A stretch of DNA of 64,000 nucleotides from Alviniconcha marisindica (GCA_018857735.1 JABMCL010000047.1:1625001-1689000); one strand, 5' to 3'. Shown: positions 49,976 through 61,569, counted from the first letter of the stretch. Notes: generated by a model from the sequence alone, not told the origin. Translations and numbers: made by a program.

Positions 49976-50740
49976 AAAGCTACAGCCACATTCGCTTTGT
50001 GAAGCCTGGGCTAGGTCAGAATATAGTTTTGCATGCGTCACCTACTTCGACGAATTCTGTCCCTTTAATTTCAGCCTTCCTGATTCATTGGACTTTATTT
50101 ATTTGTTTCCTTATTCTCTTCGAAGAGAATGATGAACACTCGTGTGACGAACAGTGACTCAGATGTATGGGACTATATTCGAAGAGAACCCTTCTCATGT
50201 AATGTCATTATAGATTCCTGTCGATCAGACAGCAGTTTTGTTTCTTGTTGTTATTGAATATATATATATATATATATTACCAATATGGAAATGAGACGAA
50301 CTTCTCAACAGACAAGTAGCTGTCAGAACCTCCCTGTTTTGTGGATCGACATTCAACCCTTCATTCAGACTAAGCAATTGAATCATAAGGCTTTTCTCGT
50401 TTTGTTTAGCGGCGTGCAAACAGCTTACATTGTTGGCTTTGTAACGTAACATTTCAGGAGAAAAATAAAGCTTCTAAATTACTTAAGGTTCCTTTGCAGC
50501 AGGTTAATTTAGCTCTCATGTTCGCCAGATATCAAAGTTCCAAACGGCTGTAACTGGCAAAAACATCTGACGTAAAAATCTTTAAGTTTGAAATTGTGCT
50601 GTATCAACAGTGCGCTTTCAGACTATGGCGTGCACTTGCGATTGGCAGCATTATGGAACAGCTTTGAGCATACAGTACCGAATATAGATTTTTTTTTCTG
50701 TCGTATTTAGGTTGCTGTTAAGTAGCAAAAAGTATGGGTT
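49976..50740. other. Unique sequence; small palindrome and (TA)n
   Basis: Perfect 18-bp palindrome ATTCTCTTCGAAGAGAAT near 50113-50130 and (TA)n at 50257-50276. No gene supported. Confidence 0.4.
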
Positions 50741-50745
50741 TCCGC

Positions 50746-50792
<47 letters not shown>

Positions 50793-50812
50793 CTCTCTTT
50801 CTCACACACTCA

Positions 50813-50848
<36 letters not shown>

Positions 50849-50894
50849 GACACACACACACAGACACAGACACACACACACACACACACACACA
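50741..50894. repeat. (TCTG)n(CT)n(AC)n compound array
   Basis: TCTG about 45 bp, CT, then CACA/CAGA. Confidence 0.95.
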
Positions 50895-51764
50895 TTTGCA
50901 CGAAAGCTAGTTTACAGCTGGGGGTGGGGGATGGGGAGTGGACCCAATATGAGAAAGATTTCCCTCTTGCCACATCCAAATAAACGAAAAGAAATTTATT
51001 TCACCCTGCAAGAGTCTTTTGAGAGTTCCCTCCCCTTCCGGCAATGCCATTCGTCATTTCATTTCGACTCTTCCTGCTGATATTCAGAAGAGGAATGTGG
51101 AAAGTATGCGCGCCATGCAAGGTTAAAGAATGCTACTTTCTTTTCGGTGATTTCAGATCGAGTGATTTCGTTTATTTGAATGATCAATATCATATTCAGG
51201 AGGGAGTTACCAGCTAACGCCATTGCTCTGTAAACAGACGTGGAGTGGTGGTGGGTTTGCGGTCCCCCCCCCCCCCCCACCGTCATTGTTGAGCGTTTAT
51301 TCATATACCATGCATCCGTCTACTACAATATACTTTCACTCCCTCATTTGTACTTGTGCTTGTACTTCTTTTCTAAATGCTTTAGTTTTGCACACTAAAT
51401 TCACATGTTCATTTATTTTATTTTATATTACATCATCCATTAGAGCGTCACGTGTAACTGTTATGCTGGGGGCTACAATGTTAGTAGGCCACATGACTCA
51501 GTGGAACTGTCAAAGGTGTCACTCACGAACGTCACGTTCATATCAGAGCGAAACACTAGTCACCAAATAACAAATCGTAAGACTACGCGAAACACAACTC
51601 ATTAAATCACAAGCGAAAGTCTGATTTCATAGCTGTCACAACACACGTCACTTAGCAAGGAGAATATTTGGGGGGAATTGAAGATGAATGATCCGGAAAG
51701 CCAAATAAACGCCAGTGGCAGACGTCCAGAGCACGACGCCGCGTACATAGCCGATAGATTATCA
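50895..51764. other. Unique sequence, no gene supported
   Basis: A C run near 51265-51280. A 115-codon plus frame (51223-51570) has no recognised domain. Confidence 0.35.
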
Positions 51765-53085
51765 ACTTCCCCAGCTGAGTCTTCAGATACGCACGTACAG
51801 CCGAGTCTTCAGATACTCACGTACAGCTGAGTCTTCAGATACGCACGTACAGCTGAGTCTTCAGATACTCACGTACAGCTGAGTCTTCAGATGCTCACGT
51901 ACAGCTGAGTCTTCAGATGCTCACGTACAGCTGAGTCTTCAGATACGCACGTGCAGCCGAGTCTTCAGATACTCATGTACAGCTGAGTCTTCAGATGCTC
52001 ACGTACAGCTGAGTCGACAGATATTGACATACAGCTGAATTTTCAGATACTCACGTACAGCTGAGTCTTCAGATGCTCACGTACAGCTGAGTCTTCAGAT
52101 GCTCACGTACAGCTGAGTCGACAGATATTGACATACAGCTGAATTTTCAGATACTCACGTACAGCTGAGTCTTCAGATGCTCACGTACAGCTGAGTCTTC
52201 AGATGCTCACGTACAGCTGAGTCGACAGATATTGACATACAGCTGAATTTTCAGATACTCACATACAGCTGAGCCGTCAGATACTCACATACAGCTCATA
52301 GCTCAGGAGCTGTGTGAAAGTCGAGGTAGCCGTCCTGGGCTCCCCGTCCTTAATAGTCCTTATGGTCTAGCTCTGTGGACGTAAAGCTACATTGAACGTA
52401 CAGTTCAGTCGTCAGATCCTCGCGTACAAACGAGTCGTCAGATACTCACGTACAGCTAAGTCGTCATATTCTCACGTAGCCTACAGCTGAGTCGTCATAT
52501 TCTCACGTAGCCTACAGCCGAGTCGTCATAGTCTCACGTAGCCTACAGCCGAGTCGTCATATTCTCACGTAGCCTACAGCTGAGTCGTCATATTCTCACG
52601 TAGCCTACAGCCGAGTCGTCATATTCTCACGTAGCCTACAGCTGAGTCGTCATATTCTCACGTAGCCTACAGCTGAGTCGTCATATTCTCACGTAGCCTA
52701 CAGCCGAGTCGTCATAGTGTCACGTAGCCTACAGCCGAGTCGTCATATTCTCACGTAGCCTACAGCTGAATCGTCATATTCTCACGTAGCCTACAGCCGA
52801 GTCGTCATAGTCTCACGTAGTCTACAGCTGAGTCGTCATATTCTCACGTAGCCTACAGCTGAGTCGTCATATTCTCACGTAGCCTACAGCCGAGTCGTCA
52901 TAGTCTCACGTAGCCTACAGCTGAGTCGTCATATTCTCACGTAGCCTACAGCCGAGTCGTCATAGTCTCACGTAGCCTACAGCTGAGTCGTCATATTCTC
53001 ACGTAGCCTACAGCTGAGTCGTCATATTCTCACGTAGCCTACAGCCGAGTCGTCATATTCTCACGTACAGCTGAATCGTCGGAAT
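51765..53085 (+). repeat. Minisatellite with 26-bp then 31-bp units
   Basis: Left part (51765-52296): units of 26 bp, AGCTGAGTCTTCAGATGCTC plus ACGTAC, about 20 copies, with a higher-order triplet that includes a CGACAGATATTGACAT variant. Right part (52397-53085): units of 31 bp, GAGTCGTCATATTCTCACGT plus AGCCTACAGCT, about 20 copies. The 31-bp form equals the 26-bp form plus GCCTA. SINE1 sits at the boundary. Confidence 0.95.
52297..52396 (+). mobile_element. SINE1 copy truncated at 3' end, inside the minisatellite
   Basis: CATAGCTCAGGAGCTGTGTG through GTGGACGTAAAGCTACATTG. The array resumes at CGTACAGTTCAG. Confidence 0.85.
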
Positions 53086-53245
53086 CTAACGTACGGCTGA
53101 ATTTTCAGTTGTTCGCATACACCTGAGTGAACTGGAGCAACTCAGGCCAGAGAGGAGCAGGTTGGCCCCGCTGACATTCCACCAGAAACGCCGCTCTACG
53201 CGCTCGTTGAAGCCTCGAGCCAGGGTAGAACCGGCTGGCGGAGGC

Positions 53246-53500
53246 GGGGATGTAGCTCAGACGGTTTGAGCGTCGGGGCCGTCGCACTGCTGATACGGGT
53301 TCGAATCCCCGTTTCGGCTAGGGATTTTTCTGCCAGAGTCAAATTTCAGTGCAGGCTCTCTTGCTAGTACGGTGTTCGTCAGTGCAGCCCTAGCAGGATG
53401 TGTAATCGCAGGCATTAACACTGATCTGTGCGCATTTTGTAAAACTTACACTGGCAGCAAGTATCATTGTTTGGACACGTGAAAATTCATCCCTTGGAGA
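53246..53500 (+). mobile_element. SINE4 with tRNA-like head
   Basis: GGGGATGTAGCTCAGACGG (box A) and GGGTTCGAATCCCC at 53297-53310 (box B). The 7-bp acceptor pairing fails against TTCGGCT, so I call it a SINE head, not a tRNA gene. The body is unremarkable and ends near ATTCATCCCTTGGAG. Confidence 0.6.
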
Positions 53501-53698
53501 CGGAATGTGGCTGCCCGTGTGGCGGCAGGAGAATTCAAAAGGGTCACAGACAACGGGTGTACTACCCCCATACTCAGAAATAGGAACGCAGAAAAAGGAC
53601 GAAGAAAAAGAACTCGGTGACGATAGACTGCGCGTCAGTGAGGTCGTGGACGTGCTAACGATTACAGCAGGGATGATTCTGAAACCATACCATTTTTA

Positions 53699-53711
53699 AC
53701 ACACACACACA

Positions 53712-53795
<84 letters not shown>

Positions 53796-54045
53796 AAAAA
53801 CACAAGAACAAAAAAACTAAAATAAAAACAAAACAAAACAAGAAGACAAAACAAACAAAAAACAACAAAAACAAACAAACAACACCCCCCCTACCCCCCC
53901 CAAAAAAAAGCCCCCCCCCCCCTCCCCCAACAACAACAGCAGCAGCAGCAGTAGCAACAACAACAACAACAACAACAACAAAACAAACACCAAACCAAAA
54001 CAACAACAACAAACAACAACGACGACAAAGAACGAACGAACAAAC
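53699..54045. repeat. (AC)n(ACGC)n(AC)n then A/C-rich, C runs, (AAC)n
   Basis: Same ACGC-cored layout as other arrays. C runs of 8-12 nt near 53886-53935 and CAG/CAA triplets follow. Confidence 0.95.
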
Positions 54046-54779
54046 AAACATCTGAGATTACACCAGCGGTGCCGCTAGCAGCTGACTGTGCGGGCCGCTG
54101 AAAGCCAGTAAACGCCGAACCTGTCTGCTGCTATGAACTGGTTGAATGATTATCTCTGCTTTCACTGGCCGATCTTCAGCTTCCGTGCGTGCACTCTGTC
54201 TGCACTTTGTATGCTTTTCTGTCGGTAGAATGGAGAATTCTGAAGGGGAAAAAACTCTTAACGAGGCAACGTTATGCGGGGACGTAATCTAGCTGACGTA
54301 AGAAAAGGTCAGTAAGCAGGCTTGCATAACCAGAAGACAAAACTCATACACAGGCTGTGCCTGCAAATCCGGTCTATGGATCGCAGATATTGACTCGGCA
54401 TATCGAGTCTACGTGAATCCTCGAGGTGTTTGCGACAGGTCCATCGTTGAAGCTTTTGATTTTTTTGGGGTTGGGTCGTATTTGAGGCGCTATCGCTCTG
54501 TATGTATGAGTGAATAAAATAAACCATCATGCCAGTCTTGTAATGTGAGCATTATACGTTGCTTTTTCCCCTAACGTATTTTAATATCGCATGAGCATCT
54601 TTCCGGCACATGAATTTTGGCAATTTTGTACTGGCCCAGTCTAGGTTAGGCTAGCGCATCTTGTGGCAGCTGTTGCATCAACTGTTTCACGCTCGCCAAT
54701 CTCTGCGCGTTGCGACAACCTGCGGTCATGTTGTTTGACATTCTTTCAGTCGACCTTTTCAAGTTACGTCTGAGCTGAT
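54046..54779. other. Unique sequence, no gene seen
   Basis: GAATAAAATAAACC near 54512-54525 could be an old retroposon end. No frame recognised. Confidence 0.35.
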
Positions 54780-54866
54780 TGGTCTGCAGTCTGCGCTGTG
54801 TATCGCCCTGATGTAACCGTACCGGTTGACTGGGCGTAAAACACCAACTTACTTACTTACTTACTG
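54780..54866 (+). mobile_element. SINE5 tail with (ACTT)n
   Basis: TGATGTAACCGTACCGGTTG and GACTGGGCGTAAAACACCAA, then CTTACTTACTTAC. The complement of the same end occurs at 60705-60755, with weaker matches near 58240 and 58700. Confidence 0.6.
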
Positions 54867-54884
54867 CGCCGTGTGCTTTTCACT

Positions 54885-54957
54885 CGCAGAATTTTACATG
54901 TTCTATAATTATTGCCGAAGGAATCCTTCGCCAATATAGAACATGTAAAATTCTGCG
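54885..54957. repeat. 73-bp near-perfect palindrome
   Basis: Arms CGCAGAATTTTACATGTTC and GAACATGTAAAATTCTGCG, with an inner CGAAGGAATCCTTCG core. It folds as one long hairpin. Confidence 0.93.
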
Positions 54958-55935
54958 ACGTGCTTTCGATGTGCTTTCGGTCCGCGGTCGAAAAATCTGA
55001 GGACATGCTACACGCTGCGATTTCAACCACACGACGAAATCGCACCAACGAAAGCATTGTCACTGTGGCTTTGGCTTTAGACTATAGTGACTGGGCCCCT
55101 TCTTTCTGGCTTGTGGGGATGAAATACGTACGCACCCTCTTCCAAGGTGATTTTCATAGCGTGTACGATACCTCCATGTTCGCTTTTATGTGATTTGACA
55201 TACAGATATGTCTCTCAAGATGTGATTCAATACTCGTATAGCCTACACTGCGCCCCCCAGCGTCTTGAGAGGCATGCCAGAATTACAGAAAATTTAGCAC
55301 GAAACCACACAGTCTTAACTCGCAGTTTTCAGCTGTGTCACCCGTCACACCTTTCAACCGGCGGTGTTTTTCTGCGACGAGTTCAGTAATTACGTGCAAC
55401 TACATTCCCACTGTCCATTTCGTTGATTTCGATTTTATTTTCTATTAATGTTCGTTAAAATTAATGTTAAAATTTCTGCATTGATAACAGAAGTGGTGAA
55501 ATCATCACATGTTTTTATCAGTATTGTCTTGTTGCATTTTCCAATATTCATTGTTGCAGTTCTAAGAAATTATTCTCCACAAAACGAAATCAGACGTTTC
55601 CACCATGGGGAAAGAAAGGCAACAATTAAACGTTCCGGGTCCCTGCCTTAAATTACGACCATGAAAACATCATTTGGTTAAAAACTCTCTTACGACCGCG
55701 GTAAGCTTCAGGCTCCTTCAGATCAAAATGCAGAAAGGTTTATTTATAATTCAAACCTCCATACACCGAGACGGATCGAGTTTCAGACAAGCGAGCCGAC
55801 ACATAGCACGGCACGGGCCAGTAGGCAACCTATTGCTCTCTGGGGGATTCACTCACCTCCACGCGCAGCTCATGTGACGATCCCGGCCATTCGATTGCAC
55901 GTGCATAAATCGCCGTTTGGCTTCGTCTCGCTCAT
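54958..55935. other. Unique sequence, no gene supported
   Basis: A 93-codon plus frame (54912-55193) overlaps the palindrome and has no recognised domain; other frames are short. Confidence 0.35.
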
Positions 55936-55939
55936 AGCA

Positions 55940-56165
55940 TGGTGGGCAGGAGGGGGAGGAGAGCGGGGGGGGGGGGTAAATGGGGGGGGGTAAAGGGGGG
56001 GACGAGGAGGGAAGAGGTGGGGGGACGAGGAGTGGTGGTGGTGGGGGGGGGGGAGAGCGGGGGGGGTAAACGGGGGGGGGAGGGGGGAGGAGGGGGGAGG
56101 TGGGGGGACGAGGAGTGGTGGTGGGGAGGGGTGGTAGTGGCGGGGGGGGGGGGGGGGAGGGGTTA
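55940..56165. repeat. G-rich tract with many G runs
   Basis: GGGGGGG runs separated by GAGGA, TAAA and TGGTGG; high quadruplex potential on the plus strand. Confidence 0.9.
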
Positions 56166-56324
56166 CCAAACTATCATTATGCCGGTACACGCCCCTGTGT
56201 CGTAAAAGAGGTGGAGGTTAAATCAGTCATGAATAAGTTAGGAGGGGGGAAGGGATTTTGTTTTTCTTTGAAGTTGTGTTGGAATAATTTGCTGCTTCCT
56301 GCGTGTGCTGTGTGGTTTGTCTGG

Positions 56325-56763
56325 TCAGTGTGGTCTGATAGTTAGGCCTGGTAGCTGGGGGAGGTTGGGGTGGTGGTGGTGGTGGTGGTGGTAGTGAAGA
56401 CCTGTATGTCAGCGGCGTGCTTTTGAAGGCTTCCGTTCCCACCGGCTTAAGTTAAACAACTACCCACGTTAATCATCACCCTGTACATATGTGGTGGTGG
56501 TGATGGTGAAGACCTGGTGGTCAGTGTGGTCTGATAGCTAGGCCTGGTAGCTGGGGGATGTTGAGGTGGTGGTGGTGGTAGTGGTGATGGTGAAGACCTT
56601 GTGGTCAGTGTAGTCTAATAGATAGGCCTGGTAGCTGGGGGAGGTTGGGGTGGTGGTGGTGGTGGTGGTAGTGAAGACCTGTTGGTCAGCGGCGTGCTTT
56701 GAAGGTTTCTGTTCCCACCGGCTTAAGTTAAACAACTACCGACGTTGATCATCATCCTGTACA
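56325..56763 (+). repeat. Diverged direct repeats with (GGT)n
   Basis: Units near 56327-56475 and 56605-56763 share TAGGCCTGGTAGCTGGGGGA, (GGT)n, AGTGAAGACCTG, AGCGGCGTGCTTT and CCACCGGCTTAAGTTAAAC. A shorter middle unit lies at 56520-56604. Confidence 0.85.
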
Positions 56764-56867
56764 GAAGTACTGTGAAAAGAAATGAAAGGGCAAGAGTTCA
56801 ATAAGTAAAATACATCCATTTCAGCCTTGTCATAATGGGGGGTGGGGGTGGGGGCGGGGGAGCGGAA

Positions 56868-56869
<2 letters not shown>

Positions 56870-56912
<43 letters not shown>
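56870..56912. repeat. (GT)n
   Basis: About 40 bp of GT ending in GCGCGC. Confidence 0.9.
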
Positions 56913-56914
<2 letters not shown>

Positions 56915-57184
56915 AGCGTTACTGACTTTCAGAAATGGTGAATCCTCCTATCCTCCGAAGATGGCGTGTGGCTGCTCATGTGGGGGAGTGATATCAACAA
57001 CAACAACAACAAAAAACCTGTTACACACTGACACAATCCTTTCATCGTATGGTGGAATACATGCATTTATAACTGTACCGTGTACCCTCAGATTGTTCAG
57101 CTGGCGAACACTAACAGCTTCTGACACAAATCGTCATTTGACGACTTGACGACTTCTGAGACCACACTGCCACCTTCAGTAACT

Positions 57185-57185
<1 letters not shown>

Positions 57186-57218
<33 letters not shown>

Positions 57219-57219
57219 A
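57186..57219. repeat. Poly-C run, about 33 nt
   Basis: Uninterrupted C tract. Confidence 0.9.
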
Positions 57220-57331
57220 GCCATCCACCACCACCACAACCCTCACGTCTTCCTTACTATCGCAGTGTGGCGCTCTCTGAGTCAATTAGTGACCTTGTGA
57301 ACTATACACATAGGCAGCTGAGCGCTTGGAA

Positions 57332-57566
57332 TTAACCCCTTCACTGCATGACCCAGCCTGTAAAATTTCATGGCTGGAAAGTGCGCGAACATGCCTGCAG
57401 ACAGTATATTTCTGGTCCTATAACAAATATGATTTTAATAGTGTGTGTTTTCGTGAAAACCCTTTCACGTACTACTGCGAAAAAGAAAAGAAAAAGGCTA
57501 AAGGATTTTTAATTTCGTACTTTTATTGGTTGTTTTCAAATGACATCATGGCAGTGAAAGGGTTAA
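57332..57566 (-). mobile_element. piggyBac-like MITE, minus orientation
   Basis: TTAA on both sides. Ends CCCCTTCACTGC and GCAGTGAAAGGG. Interior is the complement of the copies at 20.7, 44.1 and 58.8 kb (GGTCCTATAACA, GTTTTCAAATGACATCATGG). Confidence 0.88.
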
Positions 57567-57839
57567 CTTTCCACATAAGTACTGGACCATAAACGTTATT
57601 CCATCTCCTTTGTTTACAGCAGCAGGCTGGTTTGTAGTCCAGCGAGTCATAGTCACTGGCTGGTTCCTTGGCATAATGTTCTGGGCAGTGGGGTCGAACA
57701 CACACACTCCGAATGGTGCTTCTGTGCTAAAGAGCTCCACCCAGCTGAACAGGGGTCGGTCGGGGGTAGTTGAGGGTAGGCATCACAAGATCGTCTGGAC
57801 ATTACTGTCGAAACTTTATTGATTAATATCAAAAACAAG

Positions 57840-57950
57840 AACAGCAGGAAGAAAAACGAAAAACAAACAAACAAACAAACAACAACCAAAACCAAACCAA
57901 GCAACAACAACAACAACAACTGACAACAACAACAACAACAACAAAAATCC
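57840..57950. repeat. (AAAC)n and (AAC)n tract
   Basis: A/C-rich low complexity. Confidence 0.85.
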
Positions 57951-58029
57951 TGTGCTAGTTCGAACAATATTACATACTGACGAATTGAGTTCAGCCAAAA
58001 TGGATCGAAGTTGTCAACCCGACCACTAG

Positions 58030-58195
58030 TGGACTAGTATTTTTTTCTTCTTGAAACGTTGATGCTTGTGATTGCACACGGTGGCCGTGCTTTACGGACA
58101 TCTCTTGCCGCACCGGGGACTCGAACCCGCGTCAGTACTGCGCCTGGCTTTTCAGTCGGACGCTGTACCCACTGAGCTAGGCTATCGCCGGGTGC
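58030..58195 (-). mobile_element. SINE3 with tRNA-like head
   Basis: On the minus strand ATAGCCTAGCTCAGTGGGTA (box A) and GGGTTCGAGTCCCCGG (box B, complement at 58115-58130) bracket AAAAGCCAGGCGCAGTACT. The body continues to an A-rich end near 58040. The related fragment is at 17998. Confidence 0.65.
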
Positions 58196-58329
58196 CTTGA
58201 TGACCTGTGTTTGACCTGATGTCACAGAGACCCCCATGGTTGATTGGGTGTTACGCCGATCAAACGAACCTCGCCGAGGGGCGAAGGGAAACACTCACAG
58301 TGTCCCCTCGTGGCTGGAAGAGTCCAGTC

Positions 58330-58767
58330 GGGACACACCGGCACAGTGACGGACGGTAATGCCAGTTCGGTCCAACGTCAGTGTCAGCATCCACTTGTAT
58401 TACAGTGACAGGTTTCCTGACCCGTGACACCGAATAAAAACTTGCCCAAACAAGGGTCAGAATTAGGCTTCCGGTTTTTCGAGCGATATATCCGGAAAAT
58501 AGTCAAGCGAGAAATCGTGCAACAGATAAGTGCAACACCGCTAAACTCCATCAGCTAAGGCCAAACATGGCGTGAAAAAGTTGTGACTAGAGCAGTTTAA
58601 CTCCCTGTATATATATAGCCACACATCTGCTACTGTGATGTCATTCGCTGGTGGTTAAAAAAAAAAAAAAAATCCACGTGCGGAAATAGACATTAGTTAG
58701 GTAGTAACTGGATTGTAACGTCCAGTCAACCGCATGAATTAGACATGAAATGCGCGTGTGAACGAGG
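58330..58767. other. Unique sequence with a poly-A run
   Basis: About 15 A near 58657-58671. A weak SINE5-type end (TTGTAACGTCCAGTCAACC) lies near 58714. No gene. Confidence 0.4.
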
Positions 58768-58997
58768 TTAACCCCTTCACTGCCATGATGTCACTTGAAA
58801 ACGACCGATAACAGTGCGAAATGTCAAACCCTTAAGCCTTTTTGTTTTCTTTTTTGCACTGGCACGTGAAAGGATAATCACGAAAACGCAAAACATTGAA
58901 TGTAAATGTTATAGGACCGGAAAATACACTGTTTGCAGGCGCGTCCGTGCATCTTTCAGCCCGGAAAGTTTACAGGCTGTGGCAGTGAAGGGGTTGA
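58768..58997 (+). mobile_element. piggyBac-like MITE
   Basis: TTAA at 58768; TTGA (one change) at 58994. Ends CCCCTTCACTGCCATG and TGGCAGTGAAGGGG. Confidence 0.85.
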
Positions 58998-59275
58998 TAC
59001 CAGAATACCTCGGCGTTAAATTCATATTTAGCTGTTGTTTGTTCTGCTCTGAAGCGTGGAAGCTACGTAGGCGGAGCTCAAAGCTGGACCAGGATTCGAT
59101 CAACACTGACGCGGCTAGCGATGCGTGTTCCACGTCCTCCTTTCTCAACGCAGCTTCCTCCTCCACCAGACCTCTTCACGTGGTCTTCCAGCGAAAGACA
59201 GGATCACAGTTTTCCAAACCCATAACCTCCGGATTAGTACTGCCACTTTAATCTAGCTATCTACTGCTGCGCAAA
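58998..59275. other. Possible but unrecognised coding segment
   Basis: Open on both strands: plus (SSKLDQDSINTDAASDACST) and minus (MEEEAALRKEDVEHASLAAS). Composition looks protein-like, but the plus frame starts in the MITE and the two readings exclude each other. Confidence 0.2.
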
Positions 59276-59329
59276 GTACAGCCTTCCTTTAAAGAAAGAA
59301 GGGGGGAGGGAGAGGGAGAGAGGGCAGGA

Positions 59330-59339
59330 GAGAGAGAGC

Positions 59340-59408
<69 letters not shown>
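59330..59408. repeat. (GA)n microsatellite
   Basis: About 75 bp GA with GAAGAA on the right. Confidence 0.95.
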
Positions 59409-59409
<1 letters not shown>

Positions 59410-59412
<3 letters not shown>

Positions 59413-59934
59413 AGAAGAAGAAAAATAACAAGAAAAGAAGCTTCATATAGATTTTCTTTTCACAGCAGAATAGTCTGCGTTCCCGTCTTACGAAACTTAA
59501 TAATAAAAGGTCTGCCCGCAATTTTCCGTGCAGCTGGTATAATCCCTCCTTATCTTGTCCGCCAAAGACCCGAGATAACTTTGATGCCCCAATGCAGCAA
59601 CGCCAGAAGACCTGCACGGCTATATACTATACGAAGATGAAATGAAAACACAAGGTTATAGCCAGAAGCGCAGCTTGTGCCGCCGGAGATTGCTGCTCCC
59701 GGCGTCATCATCAAGCCATGACGTGTTCATGAACACGATCATGACGTGTTCATGAAGACAGAACCTAAGCACCACCAGTGTCCCGCACAGAATTAATCAC
59801 GGGGATTTTGTGAAAGGCTGCGCCAGAGGCGAGTGGGTAAGTAATTGATTGGTCTTCAAGTTCAGAGCCCAGTAATCAAAGCTGGTCACATCAGAGGCGA
59901 AACCTGATATCAAAATATCGCGCTCGGCAGCGTC
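59410..59934. other. Unique sequence; minus frame not recognised
   Basis: The minus frame 59617-59450 (VFWRCCIGASKLSRVF, GGQDKEGLYQLHGKL) has protein-like composition and ends at the (GA)n array, as the LINE fragments here do. A retroelement origin is possible but I cannot match it. Confidence 0.25.
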
Positions 59935-60004
59935 TGGGATCTCGGTTTCTGTCGGTACTCCTCCGCTGGAGACAGTTCGACGTTAGATAAGACCCAAAAG
60001 TAGA

Positions 60005-60560
60005 AAATGTTAAATAGAACTCTATTTATTGTGCCGAAACACGTACAACATGCGAATTTTCCGGGTAAGCTCCCTTTTCAAGCTACAAAACAACACTTAA
60101 ACGGTCAAAAATGAGACGTAGGACACTAACGCCTTATCTGTTTTTGGCTGAGCTGTTTTGTTATGTTGTTTTGGTGTCCATTGTTTGGAAGCATGTTGGC
60201 ATGACAATGCTTTGGTGTCCAGTGTTTGGAAGCATGTTGGTGTGACAATGTTTTGGTGTCCAGTGTTTGGAAGCATGTTGGTATGACAGTGTTTTGGTGT
60301 CCAGTGTTTGGAAGCATGTTGGCATGACAGTGTTTTGGTGTCCAGTGTTTGGAAGCATGTTGGTATGACAGTGTTTTGGTGTCCAGTGTTTGGAAGCATG
60401 TTGGTATGACAGTGTTTTGGTGTCCAGTGTTTGGAAGCATGTTGGTATGACAGTTTTTTGGTGTCCAGTGTTTGGAAGCATGTTGGCATGACAATGATGT
60501 GTAATGAAATAGGAGTGATGTAATGAATATCATATGACGTAAAAATTAAATGGCACAGAA
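60005..60560 (+). mobile_element. Element G copy carrying an expanded 41-bp array
   Basis: ACTCTATTTATTGTG, GCGAATTTTCCGGG and AAACGGTCAAAAATGA on the left, and ATGTTGGCATGACAATGATG and CATATGACGTAAAAA on the right, match 40895-41200. The 41-bp array fills the interval. A SINE2-type tail fragment (GGGATCTCGGTTTCTG) precedes it at 59935-59990. Confidence 0.65.
60165..60495 (+). repeat. Minisatellite, 41-bp unit, 8 copies
   Basis: TTTTGGTGTCCAGTGTTTGG then AAGCATGTTGGTATGACAGTG, with few differences between units. Because 41 is not a multiple of three, frames of 106-135 codons stay open in all three minus frames; they are not genes. Confidence 0.95.
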
Positions 60561-60582
60561 GAGTGACAGAGAGAAAGATGGG

Positions 60583-60586
<4 letters not shown>

Positions 60587-60642
<56 letters not shown>
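60587..60642. repeat. (GA)n microsatellite
   Basis: About 55 bp. Confidence 0.95.
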
Positions 60643-60643
<1 letters not shown>

Positions 60644-60704
60644 TTAGAATACGAATCAATGGATTAAAAACAAAAACAAAAAAACCCACACAACAGTAAA
60701 TAAG

Positions 60705-60755
60705 TGACTTGGTGTTTTACGCCCAGTCAACCATTACGGTTATATCAGGGCGAAC
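60705..60755 (-). mobile_element. SINE5 tail fragment
   Basis: TTGGTGTTTTACGCCCAGTC and AACCATTACGGTTATATCAG are the complement of the SINE5 end at 54800. Confidence 0.6.
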
Positions 60756-61066
60756 CCACACAACAACAACAACAACAAACGACAGTAGACAAGTTTAACA
60801 GCAACCCGTTACAATGATGCAGCTCTGAAGACAGCCAAAAGTCCAGGAAATCAAGAAAATCCGAGGTAAAAATTGGAAACTTCAGTAATACTCAAGGACT
60901 CATGTATCCTACGTACTTGAGTTCCTAGTCAGAAGGTGCGCTGTCAGCTCCGCCATGCTCGGTAACAAAGCCGTGAGCGCACGGAAAGTGTCCGGAACAG
61001 AAAAAAACATCGGCGTTTATCTCCCATGAAAGCTCCACCGGATTGAAACTAATTTCGCCGTGAAAT

Positions 61067-61470
61067 GAGATCCAAACACACATTCTTCTTTTCTTCTTCT
61101 TCTTTTATATTTACAATCTTTTCACATAAGTGATATTGGACTGATCTTACGATTAACGAGATAACAACATATGTCACCAAATTACACCAAAAACAACGTC
61201 TTCAAGAATCTTTAAAAACAAAAATTAAAAAAGAAATATGCGCTTGTTTGCAGTCGCAAAAGCAAACATCCATATAGACAAACGGCAAAAAAGAACGACA
61301 ATTTTAATGGAACAATACGAAAATTGAATGTGTGCAAATTGTTCGTGGTATTAAGCCCCTTTTTGAAAGCGTCAAAACAACAGTTCTCTGATAACAAATG
61401 AAAACATTACGCTTATCCGTTTACTTAGAACGCTAGCAGACAGCCTTGTTTCAGACGATTTTTTTCCCGC
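61067..61470 (+). mobile_element. Element H, long form (tentative)
   Basis: Starts GATCCAAACACAC and ends GAACGCTAGCAG then TTGTTTCAGACGATT. The same two ends bound the 131-bp insertion at 63538. The interior is AT-rich with no recognised gene. Confidence 0.4.
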
Positions 61471-61569
61471 GTAGCTTTCGGCAGCCGGCTACTTCACTTG
61501 CAGTTGAAATTAAGGCAAGACTCAAAACAGCTAGTCGCCTCAGCGAAACGATTTGCAGTAGGCCGAGCG

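Noticed and set aside
51765..53085. CRISPR array
   Set aside because: Units of 26 and 31 bp are contiguous with no unique spacers, and the DNA is eukaryotic in character.
53246..53320. Genuine tRNA gene
   Set aside because: A and B boxes are good, but the acceptor stem does not pair and extra sequence follows; fits a SINE head better.
58090..58195. Genuine tRNA gene on the minus strand
   Set aside because: No closing acceptor stem and a related fragment at 17998 with extra body sequence; SINE head.
60097..60533. Three overlapping minus frames of 106-135 codons
   Set aside because: All translate the 41-bp minisatellite in different phases.
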